Assembly: GCA_945643635.1 (NCBI GenBank)
Contig: CALZFC010000272.1
Coordinates: 909,501-973,500 of the forward strand
DNA length: 64,000 nucleotides
Direction of reading: 5' to 3'
DNA from: Allodiplogaster sudhausi
Taxonomy: Eukaryota > Nematoda > Chromadorea > Rhabditida > Diplogasteridae
A program made the position numbers and the translations under genes. Below are positions 48,770-61,078 of this stretch, piece by piece (the stretch's first letter is position 1; every line of letters starts with the position of its first letter). The notes under the pieces were generated by a model. That model saw only the letters and a program-made list of their open reading frames with translations, was not told where the DNA came from and did no database searches.

Positions 48770-50955
48770 TCGAATCCCTTTGGGGAGACAATCGACGTGT
48801 CCACCTCAAGCATTGCAAATTAGTAAATACCTATTATTCTTATTCTCACCAGATGGAAATTCAGAGAAAAAGGGAAAAAGGGAAATTGAGCGTAGTGCCA
48901 GGCGGGACGTTCTTGGCCTTACCGACGCGACGGATTCTTCGAAGACACGAACGTGGTGGCGCTTCTGGACGACGATATAGCTGAAGGCAATTAGGTAGTG
49001 AAGATATTGAATGGTGAATGGATGACTAACGTGATGGGCGGTTTGAAGACAGCGGAGATCGTGAGGGAGGCAGAGCGAATTCCTGCATTTCCTCGCGCAG
49101 AACCTTCAACCGACCATTGAATTGACACAGAACTCCTGCCTCATCTCCCTCTGCAAATTGTCCATCGAAGATGCGAGATGGTTTCTGCAGGGGATGAGTC
49201 TCCCCCGCACTGCACCTCCATCTCCGACTCGAGATGGTTTCTGCAGGGGATGAGTCTCCCCCGCACTGCACCTCCATCTCCGACTCGAGATGGTTTCTGC
49301 AGGGGATGAGTCTCCCCCGCACTGCACCTCCATCTCCGACTCGAGATGGTTTCTGCAGGGGATGAGTCTCCCCCGCACTGCACCTCCATCTCCGACTCGA
49401 GATGGTTTCTGCAGGGGATGAGTCTCCCCCGCACTGCACCTCCATCTCCGACTCGAGATGGTTTCTGCAGGGGATGAGTCTCCCCCGCACTGCACCTCCA
49501 TCTCCGACTCGAGATGGTTTCTGCAGGGGATGAGTCTCCCCCGCACTGCACCTCCATCTCCGACTCGCGCGTCTTCCGCTGCACCTGAACACCGACTACC
49601 ATTCTTCTATTCATGACCTATGAAAGTCTCGTGCTGACCTTGGCTCCGTATGGCTGAGGGAGGAGATCGATGTTGGCGACGTTGGCCGCCACAGAGAGCA
49701 TGTTCTAGCGCTCTTCATGTAAAGAGGAGAACAAAGAAGGCTGCAAATGCATGACATGAACATTTCGTACCTTCATTCAAATCCCAGCACTACACGCCTT
49801 GAACCAACCGAAAGCGCGCCGCCACCGCCGGGCGGAGTGGGCTGCCCTTTCCAGGAGGGGATCATTCGTGGCACCTGCCACCGCCCCTGCCACGTCCCCA
49901 CGACTGCCTCCAGACTGACTGAAGCCCCCGGATACAGCACTTCGCTCGTTCAGAATCAACGAATTCGTCAGCTGATTAGTCGTTAGCGATGAAACGTATC
50001 AACTACTCAGGCACCGGGTCTCCGATGCAATTTTACTAGATGAAATCTTAGTGCCGCATACATATACATTATCTCAATGGAAATGGAAATTCAAGTCCGA
50101 TTGGACTGTTTTCAGTACTGAATTTACAAGATCATTTCAGACCTCGCACATAAATTGGACAAGTGACATGAGGGAGTTGAAGAAGACCGTATGGGCAACT
50201 GCAAATGAGGCAATCGTGGATGGATCAAAACAAGGAATCTCCCGACTGTCAAACAAGAATTGTCTCGCACTGTCAATGTTAAGGAGTGTACTTGGAGCAA
50301 GCGAGCGCAGCCGAGAAGAAACCCTGCCACAGCTCCTTCCCACCCTCCAAGTCAACCAGATCCTGAGGGCCAGAGAGAGAAGTCCCCCCTGGAGAAGCGG
50401 GCAGTAGTTGCTCTGTCGGAAGACGATGTCGACCTCCTGCATTGGAGTGAGCACGCGGCTGTCTTGGTTGTTCGGGCTAGTTCATAGTTGAAAGTATTTG
50501 TTGAGATGCATGAGAATGGGGCCGAGAGTGGAGACCCACTGCGCAGTGAGTGGTCTCTCGGGGGTCGCGGGTCAGCGAGATGTTCAGTCCAGGCGGCGCT
50601 GCAAGGAATCACTCAATACTCGTCATTTTACTTATCCACAAAGAAAAGCCAGTGAATTTACCGATTCTTTGTTCTCAGGAGTACAGCCGATGAGTACCGT
50701 CGTAGGCGAGGGCGAAGCGGCGGGGAAACACCGAAGGGTGCGAGCCATCGCTTGCCAGAACATGGCACTAGTCTCCTCTCTGCAAGAGAGTGCGAGAGAG
50801 AGAGATACAGAGAGAGAGAGCGAGAGAAAGATATGGAGTGGAGGGGAAGTGCAAGGAGTTGCGTGCCTGTCCAGAGTGCCAGGATGGTGCACCTCCACGT
50901 GGTACTTGTGGATTATCATTCCAGGGGTCACAAAGTCGATCGCGAAAAAGGTTGC
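48770..50955 (-). pseudogene. Argonaute (WAGO-like) remnant with frameshifts
   Basis: Argonaute blocks appear in family order on the minus strand: TPGMIIHKYHVEV near 50900; FWQAMA, VFPRRFALAYDGTHRLYS and PENKES at 50665-50770; DLEGGKELWQGFFSAAL and LLNIDSARQF at 50240-50370; NIDLLPQPYGAK and RRMVVGVQ at 49595-49700; RLKVLREEM near 49095-49120; SASLTISAVFKPPIT near 49030-49080; YIVVQKRHHVRVF near 48930-48975; and VDTSIVSPKGFD near 48775-48805. Neighbouring blocks repeatedly fall in different frames with no plausible intron between them (near 50740, 50677, 50283 and 49090). Slicer residues also look lost (Q where DVTH has D; FNG for RDG). A segment of the PIWI domain is missing and a 56-bp minisatellite occupies that interval. 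PAZ and MID were not clearly found. Divergent splicing is the alternative. Confidence 0.6.
49174..49565. repeat. 56-bp minisatellite, seven identical copies
   Basis: Exactly seven head-to-tail units of 56 bases starting CGAGATGGTTTCTGCAGGGG, with no differences seen. Because 56 is not a multiple of three, all three frames stay open through it. On the minus strand it lies between RRMVVGVQ and a good acceptor (ATTTGCAG near 49150), so it is probably intronic. Confidence 0.97.
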
Positions 50956-52216
50956 CTAAAGGCTATCTACATTGATGTGTACAATTTTTTTTTTACGTCT
51001 GAAATTTAATTTTTTTCACACTAGAGGAAGTGGAAATAGAAAGAAGCTGGCTTTGAGAAGAATCGGCCGGCCGAGGCAGCCAGTGCCTGCTCGGCTGGCG
51101 ACCTCGCGAACATTCATCGTCGAGAAGAATCGGCCGGCCGAGGCAGCCAGTGCCTGCTCGGCTGGCGACCTCGCGAACATTCATCGTCGAGAAGAATCGG
51201 CCGGCCGAGGCAGCCAGTGCCTGCTCGGCTGGCGACCTCGCGAACATTCATCGTCGAGAAGAATCGGCCGGCCGAGGCAGCCAGTGCCTGCTCGGCTGGC
51301 GACCTCGCGAACATTCATCGTCGAGAAGAATCGGCCGGCCGAGGCAGCCAGTGCCTGCTCGGCTGGCGACCTCGCGAACATTCATCGTCGAGAAGAATCG
51401 GCCGGCCGAGGCAGCCAGTGCCTGCTCGGCTGGCGACCTCGCGAACATTCATCGTCGAGAAGAATCGGCCGGCCGAGGCAGCCAGTGCCTGCTCGGCTGG
51501 CGACCTCGCGAACATTCATCGTCGCGAGCTCCTGAACTCTATCCATCGTTCCCTTCATATTTTCATTGTAGCTATCTTCTATAGCAGCACCTGGAGGAGA
51601 ATGGGGGAGAGATCACGAGAAAAAGCAGTGTGATGAGAGGCCATTGACGTGCTCGAGCGAGACTTCGATGAAGAAACAACCGGCGAGGCATTGAGACATC
51701 TGCAAAGTGATCGCTTTTCAGCAGAGGTTGCAATGAAGGAACCGGAAATTACTGCAAGAGTGATATTTACCCATCATTTTGGGAGAACTCCTATATGGAC
51801 ACGATTTCCCTTCATTAAAATATGTTTTAGTTTTTGAAACTTCGATGAATCTTGTTTGTTCTTTGTGAAGAACAAGATCTTGTTTTGCGAATGTTTTACA
51901 GAAGATTATTCGCTTTATGATTGAATGCATTTTGTTTAAGCCTTTCAAGCATCGAGGAAAACTTTAACTAAAACTACATAAAACTTTAACTCCTTTGTTT
52001 CAGTGCATGAATTTGGTGATGAAATGTATGAAGCAGAGCGCCTTCTTTCGGTTTGATGATTCAAAGTCTTGGGGCGTTCAGATACAGGAACATGGAAGAG
52101 GCAACTGACGAATCATCTTGAAATAGAGAGCGAAAGAGAGAGAAAGATTGAGAAGGAGAGAGAAAACAAGAGAGAGAGAAAGGGAGAGAGTGAGAGAAAT
52201 AGAGAGAGAAAGAGAG

Positions 52217-52253
<37 letters not shown>

Positions 52254-52721
52254 AAGGCGGGGAATAGGGAGGTAGATGAGAATGGAAAATGAAAGAAAAA
52301 GTTCTCGATGAGACATCGTCTATCAGACAAAAGATATGCGTGATGCTTTCAATCTCCGGTACTTTTGCCCGTCTTCTCGCCAATGGAGAAGGAGAAAGTG
52401 CCAGCCATTGCTGGTGATGACAACTCATTTCTAAAGTTCCTTTTGGCATTATTTGCCCTTTCTTCCTTTGCCAAATGACTCAAATTTAGCTGCTTCTCTG
52501 AAAGACAACTTTCATTCTGTTTTGACGAAGGCAGAATGAGAAGAAGTGGCACTTTGCCGATGTTCTTAGCCGTCTTCTCCTTCTTCATTTACAACTCAGG
52601 AATGCAGTTCTTATCATAGTTCTCGTTCAAATTGATTGTCATTCCAATGGCGAGTGTTGTGTGTTCCTCTCAGGAAAGCCTCTTGCTAGCTAAACATTGT
52701 CACTTTTTATGAGTTGCAGAG
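50956..52721. other. Intergenic; 67-bp minisatellite and GA tract, no gene recognised
   Basis: Besides the minisatellite at 51055-51523, this holds a GA-rich tract at about 52120-52250. No coding sequence is supported apart from possible unrecognised upstream parts of the Argonaute remnant. Confidence 0.5.
51055..51523. repeat. 67-bp GC-rich minisatellite, seven identical copies
   Basis: Seven identical head-to-tail units of 67 bases starting GAGAAGAATCGGCCGGCCGA and ending CATTCATCGTC. As 67 is not a multiple of three, both strands show open frames cycling through the three registers. It lies just upstream of the first recognised Argonaute block. Confidence 0.97.
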
Positions 52722-54272
52722 ATGAGCAGAAGCTACGGAACCATTGGAGATGCGAAGGGATTCAGTGCAGCAGTTGAAGCAAATAGAGTTGCACGGGCAT
52801 TGAAGGAGGGAGATAAGGAGGAACTCTCCCGTATCATCACGGCGCTCAGCAACAGGCAACGCCAAGAGGTTCAGCCACTCAGCTGTTCTAGTCTCTTTTG
52901 TCATTTCCCTATTCATATTTACAAGGGCATCATATTTTATGAGTGAGGAAATTTTTTTACTTTCCAGCTGAAGCAGGCGTACTTTGCTGAGACGGACAAG
53001 AAATTGGTTGATGTGTTGGAGAAGGCGACTTCTGGTTTTCACCAAACAGTTCGTGTTAAAAATTATTATCGATTATCTGATAACGCGAAGTTGTATTTGT
53101 TCTCTTGTAGCTGCTCAGATCTCTGCTCTTCACTCCAGTGGAATATGACATCAAAGAGCTCCATCGCGCCATCAAGGTTTTTCACTCACTCTCTACAGTT
53201 ATTTCTCTCACACACTCTCTAATTCTTTCTCTCTCTTTCTCTCTCTCCTTCTCTCTCTCTCTGCTTCTCTCTCTCACTCTCTCCTTCTTTCTCTCTTTCC
53301 TTCTCTCTCTCCCTAACTCCTCCTTTATCTTTCTGCTTCTCTCTCTCCCTCTCCTTCTCTTTTGCTCTCTCTATCTCCTTCTTTCTCTCTCCCTCCTTAT
53401 CTCTCTCTCACTCTCTCCTTCTTTCTCTCTCTCCTCTTCGTCTTCTCTCTCACTTTCTCTTTTTTTCGCACTCTTTCCTTCTCTCTCTCTCCCTCCGTTT
53501 CTTTCTCTTCCTCACTCTCCTCTCTATCTTTTTCTCACTCTCTCCTTCTTCTCTCTCTCTCCTACTCTCTCCCTCTCTTTCTACCTCTGCAGGGCTTGGG
53601 TACCGATGAGTCTGCTCTGACAGAAATCATCTGCTCGCGCACTCCAGAACAGCTGCGTAGTATTCGAAAGAACTTCCAATACGTAATCCTTCCCTTGCAT
53701 GTTGTCTTTCGTTCTTCTCACCAGAAACAAGAAGTCTTGAGGCGTACGGTGACTCAGTGGAGAAGTGGGTGGAGGGAGACACTTCGGGCGACTACAAAGA
53801 CATTCTAATCGCGTTGCTCACGAAGGAAAGGGATGAGAGTGATCAGGTCGACGCGTCTCAGGCCAAGGATGTCAGTGAGGGCTCAGTCATCAGTTTATTC
53901 CGTGTTGTGCTTCTCACCTTCTTTTCCTATTTGAACAGAACCTTGCCAAAAGAATGATGTGCAGGATGCTTACCGTCTTTACTCGGAAGGAAGAGGGAAA
54001 TCGAAGGTGGAATTCCTGGAGATTCTCACCACTCGCAACAAATTCCAGCTGCGCAAAGTATACACTCTCCTCATTAAAATTCGGAGAATGAAAAAAATGA
54101 ATTGAGATCTTTGCGGAGTACGAGAGTCTGTCGGGAATGAGCATTGAGAAGGCCATCGAGAAAGAGTTCAGCGGAGATGCCAGGGAAGCCTATCTCACCA
54201 TAGTCGACAGTGCTACTGACAGACAGAAGTACTTTGCCGCACGACTCTACAAGTCAATGGTGGTCGGTTAAA

Positions 54273-54303
<31 letters not shown>

Positions 54304-54653
54304 GACAGAGAGAGGGAGAGAGAGAGAGAGAACGAGAGCGAGAACGAGAATGATTAGGGCTGGGGCACGCGTGATCTTGACCTGATCCGTGCGATCATCT
54401 ACCGGTCCGAAGTGGATCTGAAGCTCGTGAAAGACTGCTATCGAGAGACGTATGAGAAGTCTCTAGAAGAGCACATCACAGTAAACTATCTCGTTCTCTA
54501 TCTTTTTATTTCTTATTCTTTTCTTTTTTCCTGAAATGGTTACCTCACTCATTTCCTCTTCACTTACTCATCAATGACATTTCTTTCCTACAGGGAGACA
54601 CATCGAAGATCTACCGGGACACTCTGCTTATGATCTGCACCGGAAACATTTAA
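52722..54653 (+). CDS. Annexin B (313 residues)
   Basis: Second four-repeat annexin, on the opposite strand from annexin A. Exons: 52722-52868, 52968-53048, 53111-53176, 53593-53682, 53742-53870, 53965-54057, 54107-54259, 54358-54480 and 54594-54653, all whole codons. Exon borders match annexin A except for one extra intron, which splits the 49-codon second exon into 27 and 22 codons. Repeat 2 keeps GLGTDESALTEI and WVEGDTSGDY. Repeat 4 reads GWGTRDLDLIRA with GDTSK, so its calcium loop is altered. Repeat 1 has RALKEGDKEELSR in place of GxGTD, as in annexin A. The acceptors before exons 5 and 7 are TTGAG. TTGCAGAG just before the ATG suggests a trans-splice site. Diverged paralogue of annexin A. 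Confidence 0.93.
53200..53592. repeat. CT-rich intron tract of annexin B
   Basis: Nearly 400 bases of interrupted CT/CTT repeats filling the intron between 53176 and 53593, running into the CTCTGCAG acceptor. Confidence 0.9.
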
Positions 54654-56053
54654 AATATGAGGAGTTCTTGTAAAAACTAACTGCCGGCACTTTCCTATAT
54701 AACATACAATTTTTTTTATGATTCTGCGACTGTGGAGACTCCTTATTGTTAGAAGTATTTTCCAGCTATAATTATGTTGTTTTTATCAATTCTTTTAAAG
54801 TGCGCTTCTCATTTGGTTGATGTTATTTACATATTGCAATAGCTGCTTTAATGAAAGATATGGAATGTCCATTTGTCTGGGAGCAGCAAGTGGAATATTA
54901 CACGAGAATAAGAATAGAAAAGGAGGGAACGAGGACAGTTCTTGGATGACAACGAGGAGATCTTTGAGAGCTTGTGAATATAAGACTACTACGTCGTAAA
55001 AAAAAACACAGGCAACATCTTCCTCATGCCTTTCACTTGCTGTTTCAGTGTGGTCAGAACTACGGTATTACGGAAAGCTACTGAGAATAATAGTGTGTGT
55101 GTCGTGTGATAATCGTCGAAGGCAGTAGAGTTCGGCCGCACTTGTCAGTGGTTGATGGTGTGTGCGCTGTCCTCTTGTCTTCCCGTGGTCGGATGCGTCA
55201 GAAGGGACGGCGGTCTGTCTTTCTTTGCTGCCGTTGCTGCTGCTAGAAGGGAAGAAAGGGAGACTGCTTGGCAGTGAAGGGAAGGGGAAGCTGCCCGCAG
55301 CCAACCCTTCTGTGTCTGCTCCCTTCCAATGTCCCTCTTACATGTGCAACGCTCTCCTTCGCCCTTCACGCTCGATGACGTCGAAAGCACGGTTCGCCTA
55401 TTTCCAGATTTGTTTTGTTGACTTTTATGTATGTAGCTAGCCGGAATTTTACTACTTTAATTCGTCACGTGTTTCTTCGAATACAATATGTTGAGGGAAC
55501 TTGATTTCTTCCGATGTTAAACAAACATTTGCGATTGATTATATTGAATATGAAAGGAGATCGCGAAAGAATATTTTATTTCTCGAAAAATTTAATAGAA
55601 ATTGTTGTGTCATTGAAAGTAAAAGGCCAGAGCGATAATCCTTTGAGAATGTTATTCCGAAAACTTCTTTCTTCTTGTCTGTTTTTCCCAAGAAATTATT
55701 GTCGCTCGATACCCTTTCCTTGTTTGAGGTATTTTCTTCAGCTTTAATTCTCTATGTGCCTTTGTTCAGGGAAAAAAAGCCAGGTACGAATCGGACTACC
55801 CACGCAATTTTTGAGACCCAATATTTAAATTTTTGCCCTAATACCCGATTTTTTTCTCGGAAAAATTGCATTCTCGGCTTATCCACCCTATTTTCTTGAC
55901 CCATGAGGTCTTACCCACCCACTTTCGTTAGTCCCTAGTGCCACCCTTTTTCTCTGCTTTTGTTGTTGTGATATTATTGTTCACTCCAGTAGATGTTAAA
56001 ATGACTTACATGGAAAGTCTCCTTGAAGGTATGCTTAGGGTTATGCTGTTGAG
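54654..56053. other. Intergenic, no gene recognised
   Basis: About 1.4 kb between annexin B and the first recognised slingshot exon. An initial slingshot exon probably lies here but could not be placed in phase. Confidence 0.45.
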
Positions 56054-59000
56054 GCTGACTCTGAGGAGTGGTCGGAGGAGTCCCCGCGAAGTCGGAGTCT
56101 CTCCGAGTGTTTCTTCGCCACTCGCGGAGCTGCTGTCATCATTCCCAATTACGATGGTAACTCGCCCACTTCATCTCGAGGCTGTGAACTCGAAACTCAT
56201 CTTCAGGTGGGAAACATTCAACCTCAAAAATATTTTCCATAATATTTTGCATTCTCTTACTTGTTTGTAATTTTTTTTAACAGTTTTCAATTTCTCGAGC
56301 TTCTATTGCCTCTTGAGCTTATATTATGGTTGAAATGAAGAAGATGAATATCGTGGAGATTGCAGCTGATGATGAAGTTGCTGCGCCCCCACGACACGCT
56401 CTCCCTTGCAGTGCGCCTTCAGACTCAGGTTTCATCCTTCTCTTCCTTTCTCCCCTTCCAAACTACCTTGGTTCATCATGTCCTGACATACTCCAGAGAG
56501 TTCTGTTTAAAACTGTCATGCTAATCGATAGTTGACTTGATCTCTTCAGGTGGCCGATCACGTTGCTTACCTCGCCCTGATTTCTGTGCTGGATAATTCA
56601 GTCCGGCGCACCCTCTTGCTCGGCATCGACTATTATCAACAACATATGAGGTATAAGTCTTTTTCTACTTTATTTGACTGCTTTCTCTGTCGGTCTCTCA
56701 TTCCTTCTCTATCTCTCGTTCCCATACAGTATTGGTGTTGTTCTTCCTCTTCGCGCGGGTTCGCAAGTCCGTCTGGCGGGTGACGGAGGAGTCCGTGTCT
56801 GTAGTGGTGGCCCCTTTGGCCGGCCTGAGCAGTCTCTTCTCTTCCGACCGGTATCCGTCCAGACCATGTGGTGCGGTTCGCATTGCTTCCTGCGTATCCT
56901 ATATTTTTCCAAGTTACTGCTTAATTACTACGTTTCATCAAAGAGTATTAAGTAGACTCGGAATGTACAAAGCCGTTAAAGGGGAGGTAAAGGCTTTTCT
57001 GACGTGGCGGAAAATTGTTTACGAAATTTTGCTAAAATGTGTTTGGCAGTATCAGTATTCGCAAAACGCAATTCAAATTTGATTGTGACCTTCTGTATGG
57101 TTATTAAGATCTTTCCTTGCAATGAGATGAGTGCGATTCGTCCTCTGCAGGTTCGTGTTCCAGCGACTGAACAGCTCACTGGAAGAAGCGGATGAACTGG
57201 CGGCGGCGGGGGGCGGCTCGGCCCTGACCGTCGCCCCTGGCAGTCTCCGGCTCAAGGCCGATGCCGCGGCCGTCGAGTTCTACACGCAGCGGATCGCTTC
57301 TGCCGATGTGCTCTGCACTCAATGGTTCCAGAGCCTTTCTTCTTTTATATATTTATTCAAGCATGGCTTTTGACCTTGACATGTCCGTGACAAAACTGTT
57401 ACCTAAAGGAATGTACTAGCGAATGTTCGGTATTCGGAAGACCTTTTCTCCTTGCAGGCAACAAAGTCCGATCGAAGCGGAGTGGGCGGGGGAGTTGAGA
57501 GCGGAGGGGCTGAGGGGAAGGGACGGCTGCGAGACGAAGGAGCAGAGCGACTTGCGACTGAAACTGCGGCAGCTCATGCCCAGCTTCGACCTGGAAGCAG
57601 TGACCACCAGGGACATCCTTGTCCGACTCTCCGCTTGTCTCCCTTTCGAGATCGACAGGCACAAGGTTTTCCCTTCTTGTCTCTTTCCTAATCTGTTGCC
57701 AAGAAGAATTAAACAATTACAGTGAGGCATAACGGAAACTATGTGATAGGATGAAGAATTAAACGTATTTTTGACAGGATTTCATAGACCGCGAGGTGCT
57801 GGTGATAATGGGGCAGATGGCAGTGCCCAGTCTTATCTTTGATTATCTCTATCTCGGCACTGAGTGGAATGCATGCAACTGGGAGGAGCTACAGAGGAAC
57901 AAGTAAATACCTTTATTATTTTGCTCGCTTTCATTGCGGAGTTTTTTTTTCTTATATCTTTCTGGCATTACCGAGGACTAAATACTGTCGGCGACTTTAT
58001 TACCAAACTGTGATTGTAGGTATCATTCCTTTCAGTGTTGGCTACATTTTGAACGTAACGGAGGAGGTGGACAACTTTTTCCCGAATCGCTTCGATTACT
58101 ACAAGATTCCCGTTGCGGACGACCCCGGCACTCAACTCCTCAACTTTTGGACGAAAACACATCGATTCATTAAGCAAGCCAGGTCGGATTCTTCTCTCTT
58201 CAGTCTTGGCGTGCTCACTATCAAAATGAAGTGTGCCTTTTCAGGGAGAATGGGAAGTCTGTTCTAGTTCACTGTAAGAAGGGAATTAGTCGCTCTTCTT
58301 CTACTGTTATCGCATATGCAATGAAGGAGTACGGATGGCATCTTGAGAAGGTTTTTCTCTTTCTTCAACTTTCTTTTCTTTAAGACCTTACTGTCATCAA
58401 CATTGTTTTAGGCGTACAGTTATGTGAAGGAAAGACGAAGTTGCATTATTCCCAATGACGGTTTCATGGAACAACTTCGCACCTTTGGAGGGGCTCTCGA
58501 GGTTACAATATATATTTTCTCATTTCTATGTTAATAATCCTTTTTTAATAGAGAGTAGTAATATTACGTCGAATTTGATGATAAGAAGATAAAGGAATGC
58601 TGAAATGGCGAGAAAGCTCTACTTCAGGCGTCCCGCAATCGCGAGATCTTCACGCGTGACTGTTCTGACTTCCCCGAGGGAGGAGCCTTCTCTTCTCGAT
58701 CACGCACGGATTCTCTCTCACCGCAAGCCCTTGAAAGTACGCTAAAAGGGTTACGGGATAATTCCCTGCTTGATAAGTGACTCAGGTCTAATCTCTTGTC
58801 TCTCATAAAGATTTCATTTCTGTTCTGCATGTCTAATAATCGGTCTCTAGAGAGTGAGTTGTACACAGAGAGCGAAGCAGAAGGAGGGAGGAAGGGAGAG
58901 GAGGAGGCAGCGGAGTCTCGCAGCAGTGAAGGCCAGGGTGCGCGTGGCTTTCGTTTGAAGGGCATTTCAGTTGATAAGTGATAAGATGACAGAATAGATC

Positions 59001-59158
59001 CTTGAAGTATTCCAGCGGTGTCGAGTGAAGTGGCGGTGCGTAACATCGTAGCTGCGTGGGAGAGGGGAGAGCAGTCCGCCTCTCCTCCTCACACTCAACG
59101 ATTCCCCATCGATGTCATTGTTCAGAACAAACGCTCCTCCATCCAACAACTCAGCTGA
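56054..59158 (+). CDS. Slingshot-type cofilin phosphatase (5' end incomplete)
   Basis: Dual-specificity phosphatase of the slingshot family, which dephosphorylates ADF/cofilin and so promotes actin turnover. Exons: 56054-56156 (RSLSECFFATRGAAVIIP), 56366-56428 (LMMKLLRPHDTLSLAVRLQ), 56550-56650, 56730-56870 (FRPVSVQTMW), 57151-57324, 57458-57665 (DEK_C-like helix), 57778-57902 (VIMGQMAVPSLIFDYLYLG), 58036-58182, 58245-58350 (active site VHCKKGISRS, Cys and Arg present), 58412-58501 (VKERRSCIIPNDGFM) and 58628-58736, then C-terminal exons from 58851 to a probable end at 59158 (FPIDVIVQNKRSS). Phases close from 56366 to 58851. The link between 56156 and 56366, the last splice and the N-terminus are not settled. 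SSH-N, DEK_C and phosphatase domains are in the family order. Confidence 0.9.
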
Positions 59159-60134
59159 GAAGACTTATCTCCTTCTCGTTATACCAGCTTTCAATTTGCT
59201 TTCTTAGTATTCCTGGGACGCGTCCTGTCTCCCTATAATCACAACTTAGTTTTCGCATGCACTTGCTCCACTTCTTCCACTTTCTCACACGCTTTCACCG
59301 TCAATAGTTGTCATTGATCCTAGCAAGTATTCCCGTAGCCCCCCGCGAGCTAAGACTCGCGATCCCTGAAGTTCTTTCTTCTTCCTCATGCATTTTGTCA
59401 TGAATTGGTCACACGTCGAAGGGAATCAAGGTTTGGGGAAGAAAACTTCATCGAATGATTGTATATTTGCTTGGCCTGATCAAGCATAATGCTCTTATTT
59501 TAACTTTAAGAATATAAGTTTATGCATAGCTATTTCAAATGCAAATTCTAAGAAGACTCCGAATATGTTTCTTGAGGGTATGTTGTGATTAGTAGAAGAT
59601 TTAAATACTCGATTTTAATCTATTAAGCTTTTCTCCTTTCCGGGACACTGGTAGACCCCGCATGTTTTTCATAGTTCATTTGTTCTGGTCTTTGTTCGAA
59701 AGCAGTTGTTATATGCAATTATAACCTTCGTGGTTTGCATTCTTCGCCTTGCAACACCCAGAACCACCTCTGCTAAATCAGTCGTCTGCCTTTGCATTAA
59801 GACCTCAAAAGTTTATCTAGATGACATTTCATTTTGCTGTAATACCGTAACATCTCGCGCTATATATCATCTTCCTCCACTCATTTCCGCCCGCAAGTTA
59901 CAACCTCCGTTATAAAGTCTTTACAACCTCCGAAATTTCAACCCCGTCTGGCATACCATATATGTTAAAGACTGAAGAAAAATTCCTTATAATTTTATCT
60001 CGTCACTATCACTCAAATAGTTCATACAATTGCATCGAAAAGGAGCAGAACACTTTGTTCCCAATCTGTGCAGGGCTTTGAACAAAAGAATAAACAAGAC
60101 TACAAATCAAACTCGCTTCTCAGAACAAAGAGGC
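59159..60134. other. Intergenic, no gene recognised
   Basis: About 1 kb between the slingshot C-terminus (+) and the ATP synthase subunit c stop (-); shared 3' flanks of converging genes. No further coding sequence is seen. Confidence 0.6.
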
Positions 60135-61078
60135 TTAGAGGGCAAAGAGGATCATGAAGCCCATGGTTAGGCAGAAGAGCCCCATGGCCTCGGAAAGGGC
60201 AAATCCCAGGATGGCATAGGAGAAGAGCTGCTGCTTCAGAGACGGGTTGCGGGCGTAGCCGATGACAAGGGCGCCGAACACGTTTCCGATGCCTGCAGTC
60301 AACCAATTCATGGCATGCAACACTATTTTATTCACAGGCGAATGAAAATGCCAACTATAATCACGAAAAGAGAAATAATGCCCATAATGACACAATTAGT
60401 TTTTTTTTTAAGAATGGTCACATTAACTCGAAGGAAATCAACTAGGCTAATGGTGTTGGTTTAAAATACGTATTCTAAACCTTAAAAAATTACCACCTTT
60501 CCAAAATGAATGGAAAAAAGAACCTGCTCCGGATCCTGCGACTCCGACGGTGGCGGCGCCAGCTCCGATGTACTTGGCAGCAGAGTCGATATCACGACGG
60601 GCGGCCGAGGAGTGGAGGAAACGGGGGGCGATGGCGCATTCCGAGCGGAGAGCAACCTGCCGGCCCTGAAGCCAAGGATCATTCATCGACCAGGAAACCG
60701 TTCATATCTACCAAAGCCAGTTCTTTCACAACATTCAAATCTCAAAACTGATAGACCGCACAATCTAATGAGCAGAGAAGTATTAATCACTTTTCGGCAC
60801 TCCCCGTGTTATTACAGATGAGTGTAGGGGGGGGGGGGGCAGTATATTTTTCGGGCTCCAGGGGGTTATAGGGCAAATGGAACCCCTTTGAGAACTTTAA
60901 AAAGGAATAGGGAGGAAAAAACCTTTTTCACGAATTTCGCATAACAAAGCCCACCTAATTCCTCATAGAGCACCCGATGCTTGCATATTTGTTTATAATA
61001 ACATCCTGGCAATTCTCTGAAAAGGAAACTGACGACGAGGGTGCGAGTGAGCGGGAGAGCGGCACGGGGGAGCGACAT
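60135..61078 (-). CDS. Mitochondrial ATP synthase Fo subunit c
   Basis: Proteolipid that forms the rotating c-ring of ATP synthase in the mitochondrial inner membrane. Exons 61034-61078 ([15 protein letters not shown]), 60524-60665 and 60135-60292; phases close. Exons 1 and 2 give an Arg-rich mitochondrial presequence, with the mature protein expected to begin near [13 protein letters not shown]. Helix 1 has the glycine-rich [15 protein letters not shown]; the loop is [10 protein letters not shown]; helix 2 has the essential Glu in [12 protein letters not shown]. The mature part is close to its animal counterparts over the whole length. An AG immediately before the ATG may be a trans-splice acceptor. 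The 368-nt intron 1 contains a long G run near 60826-60839. Confidence 0.96.

Noticed and set aside
49026..49614. Minus-strand open frames of 140-190 residues through the 56-bp array
   Set aside because: All three frames are open because the unit has no stop and is not a multiple of three; a splice acceptor near 49150 makes the array probably intronic.
49174..51523. Possible CRISPR-like arrays
   Set aside because: The units are contiguous with no spacers, and the host is a eukaryote.
50972..51633. Open frames of up to 187 residues through the 67-bp array
   Set aside because: Same period artefact; no homology and no coding context.
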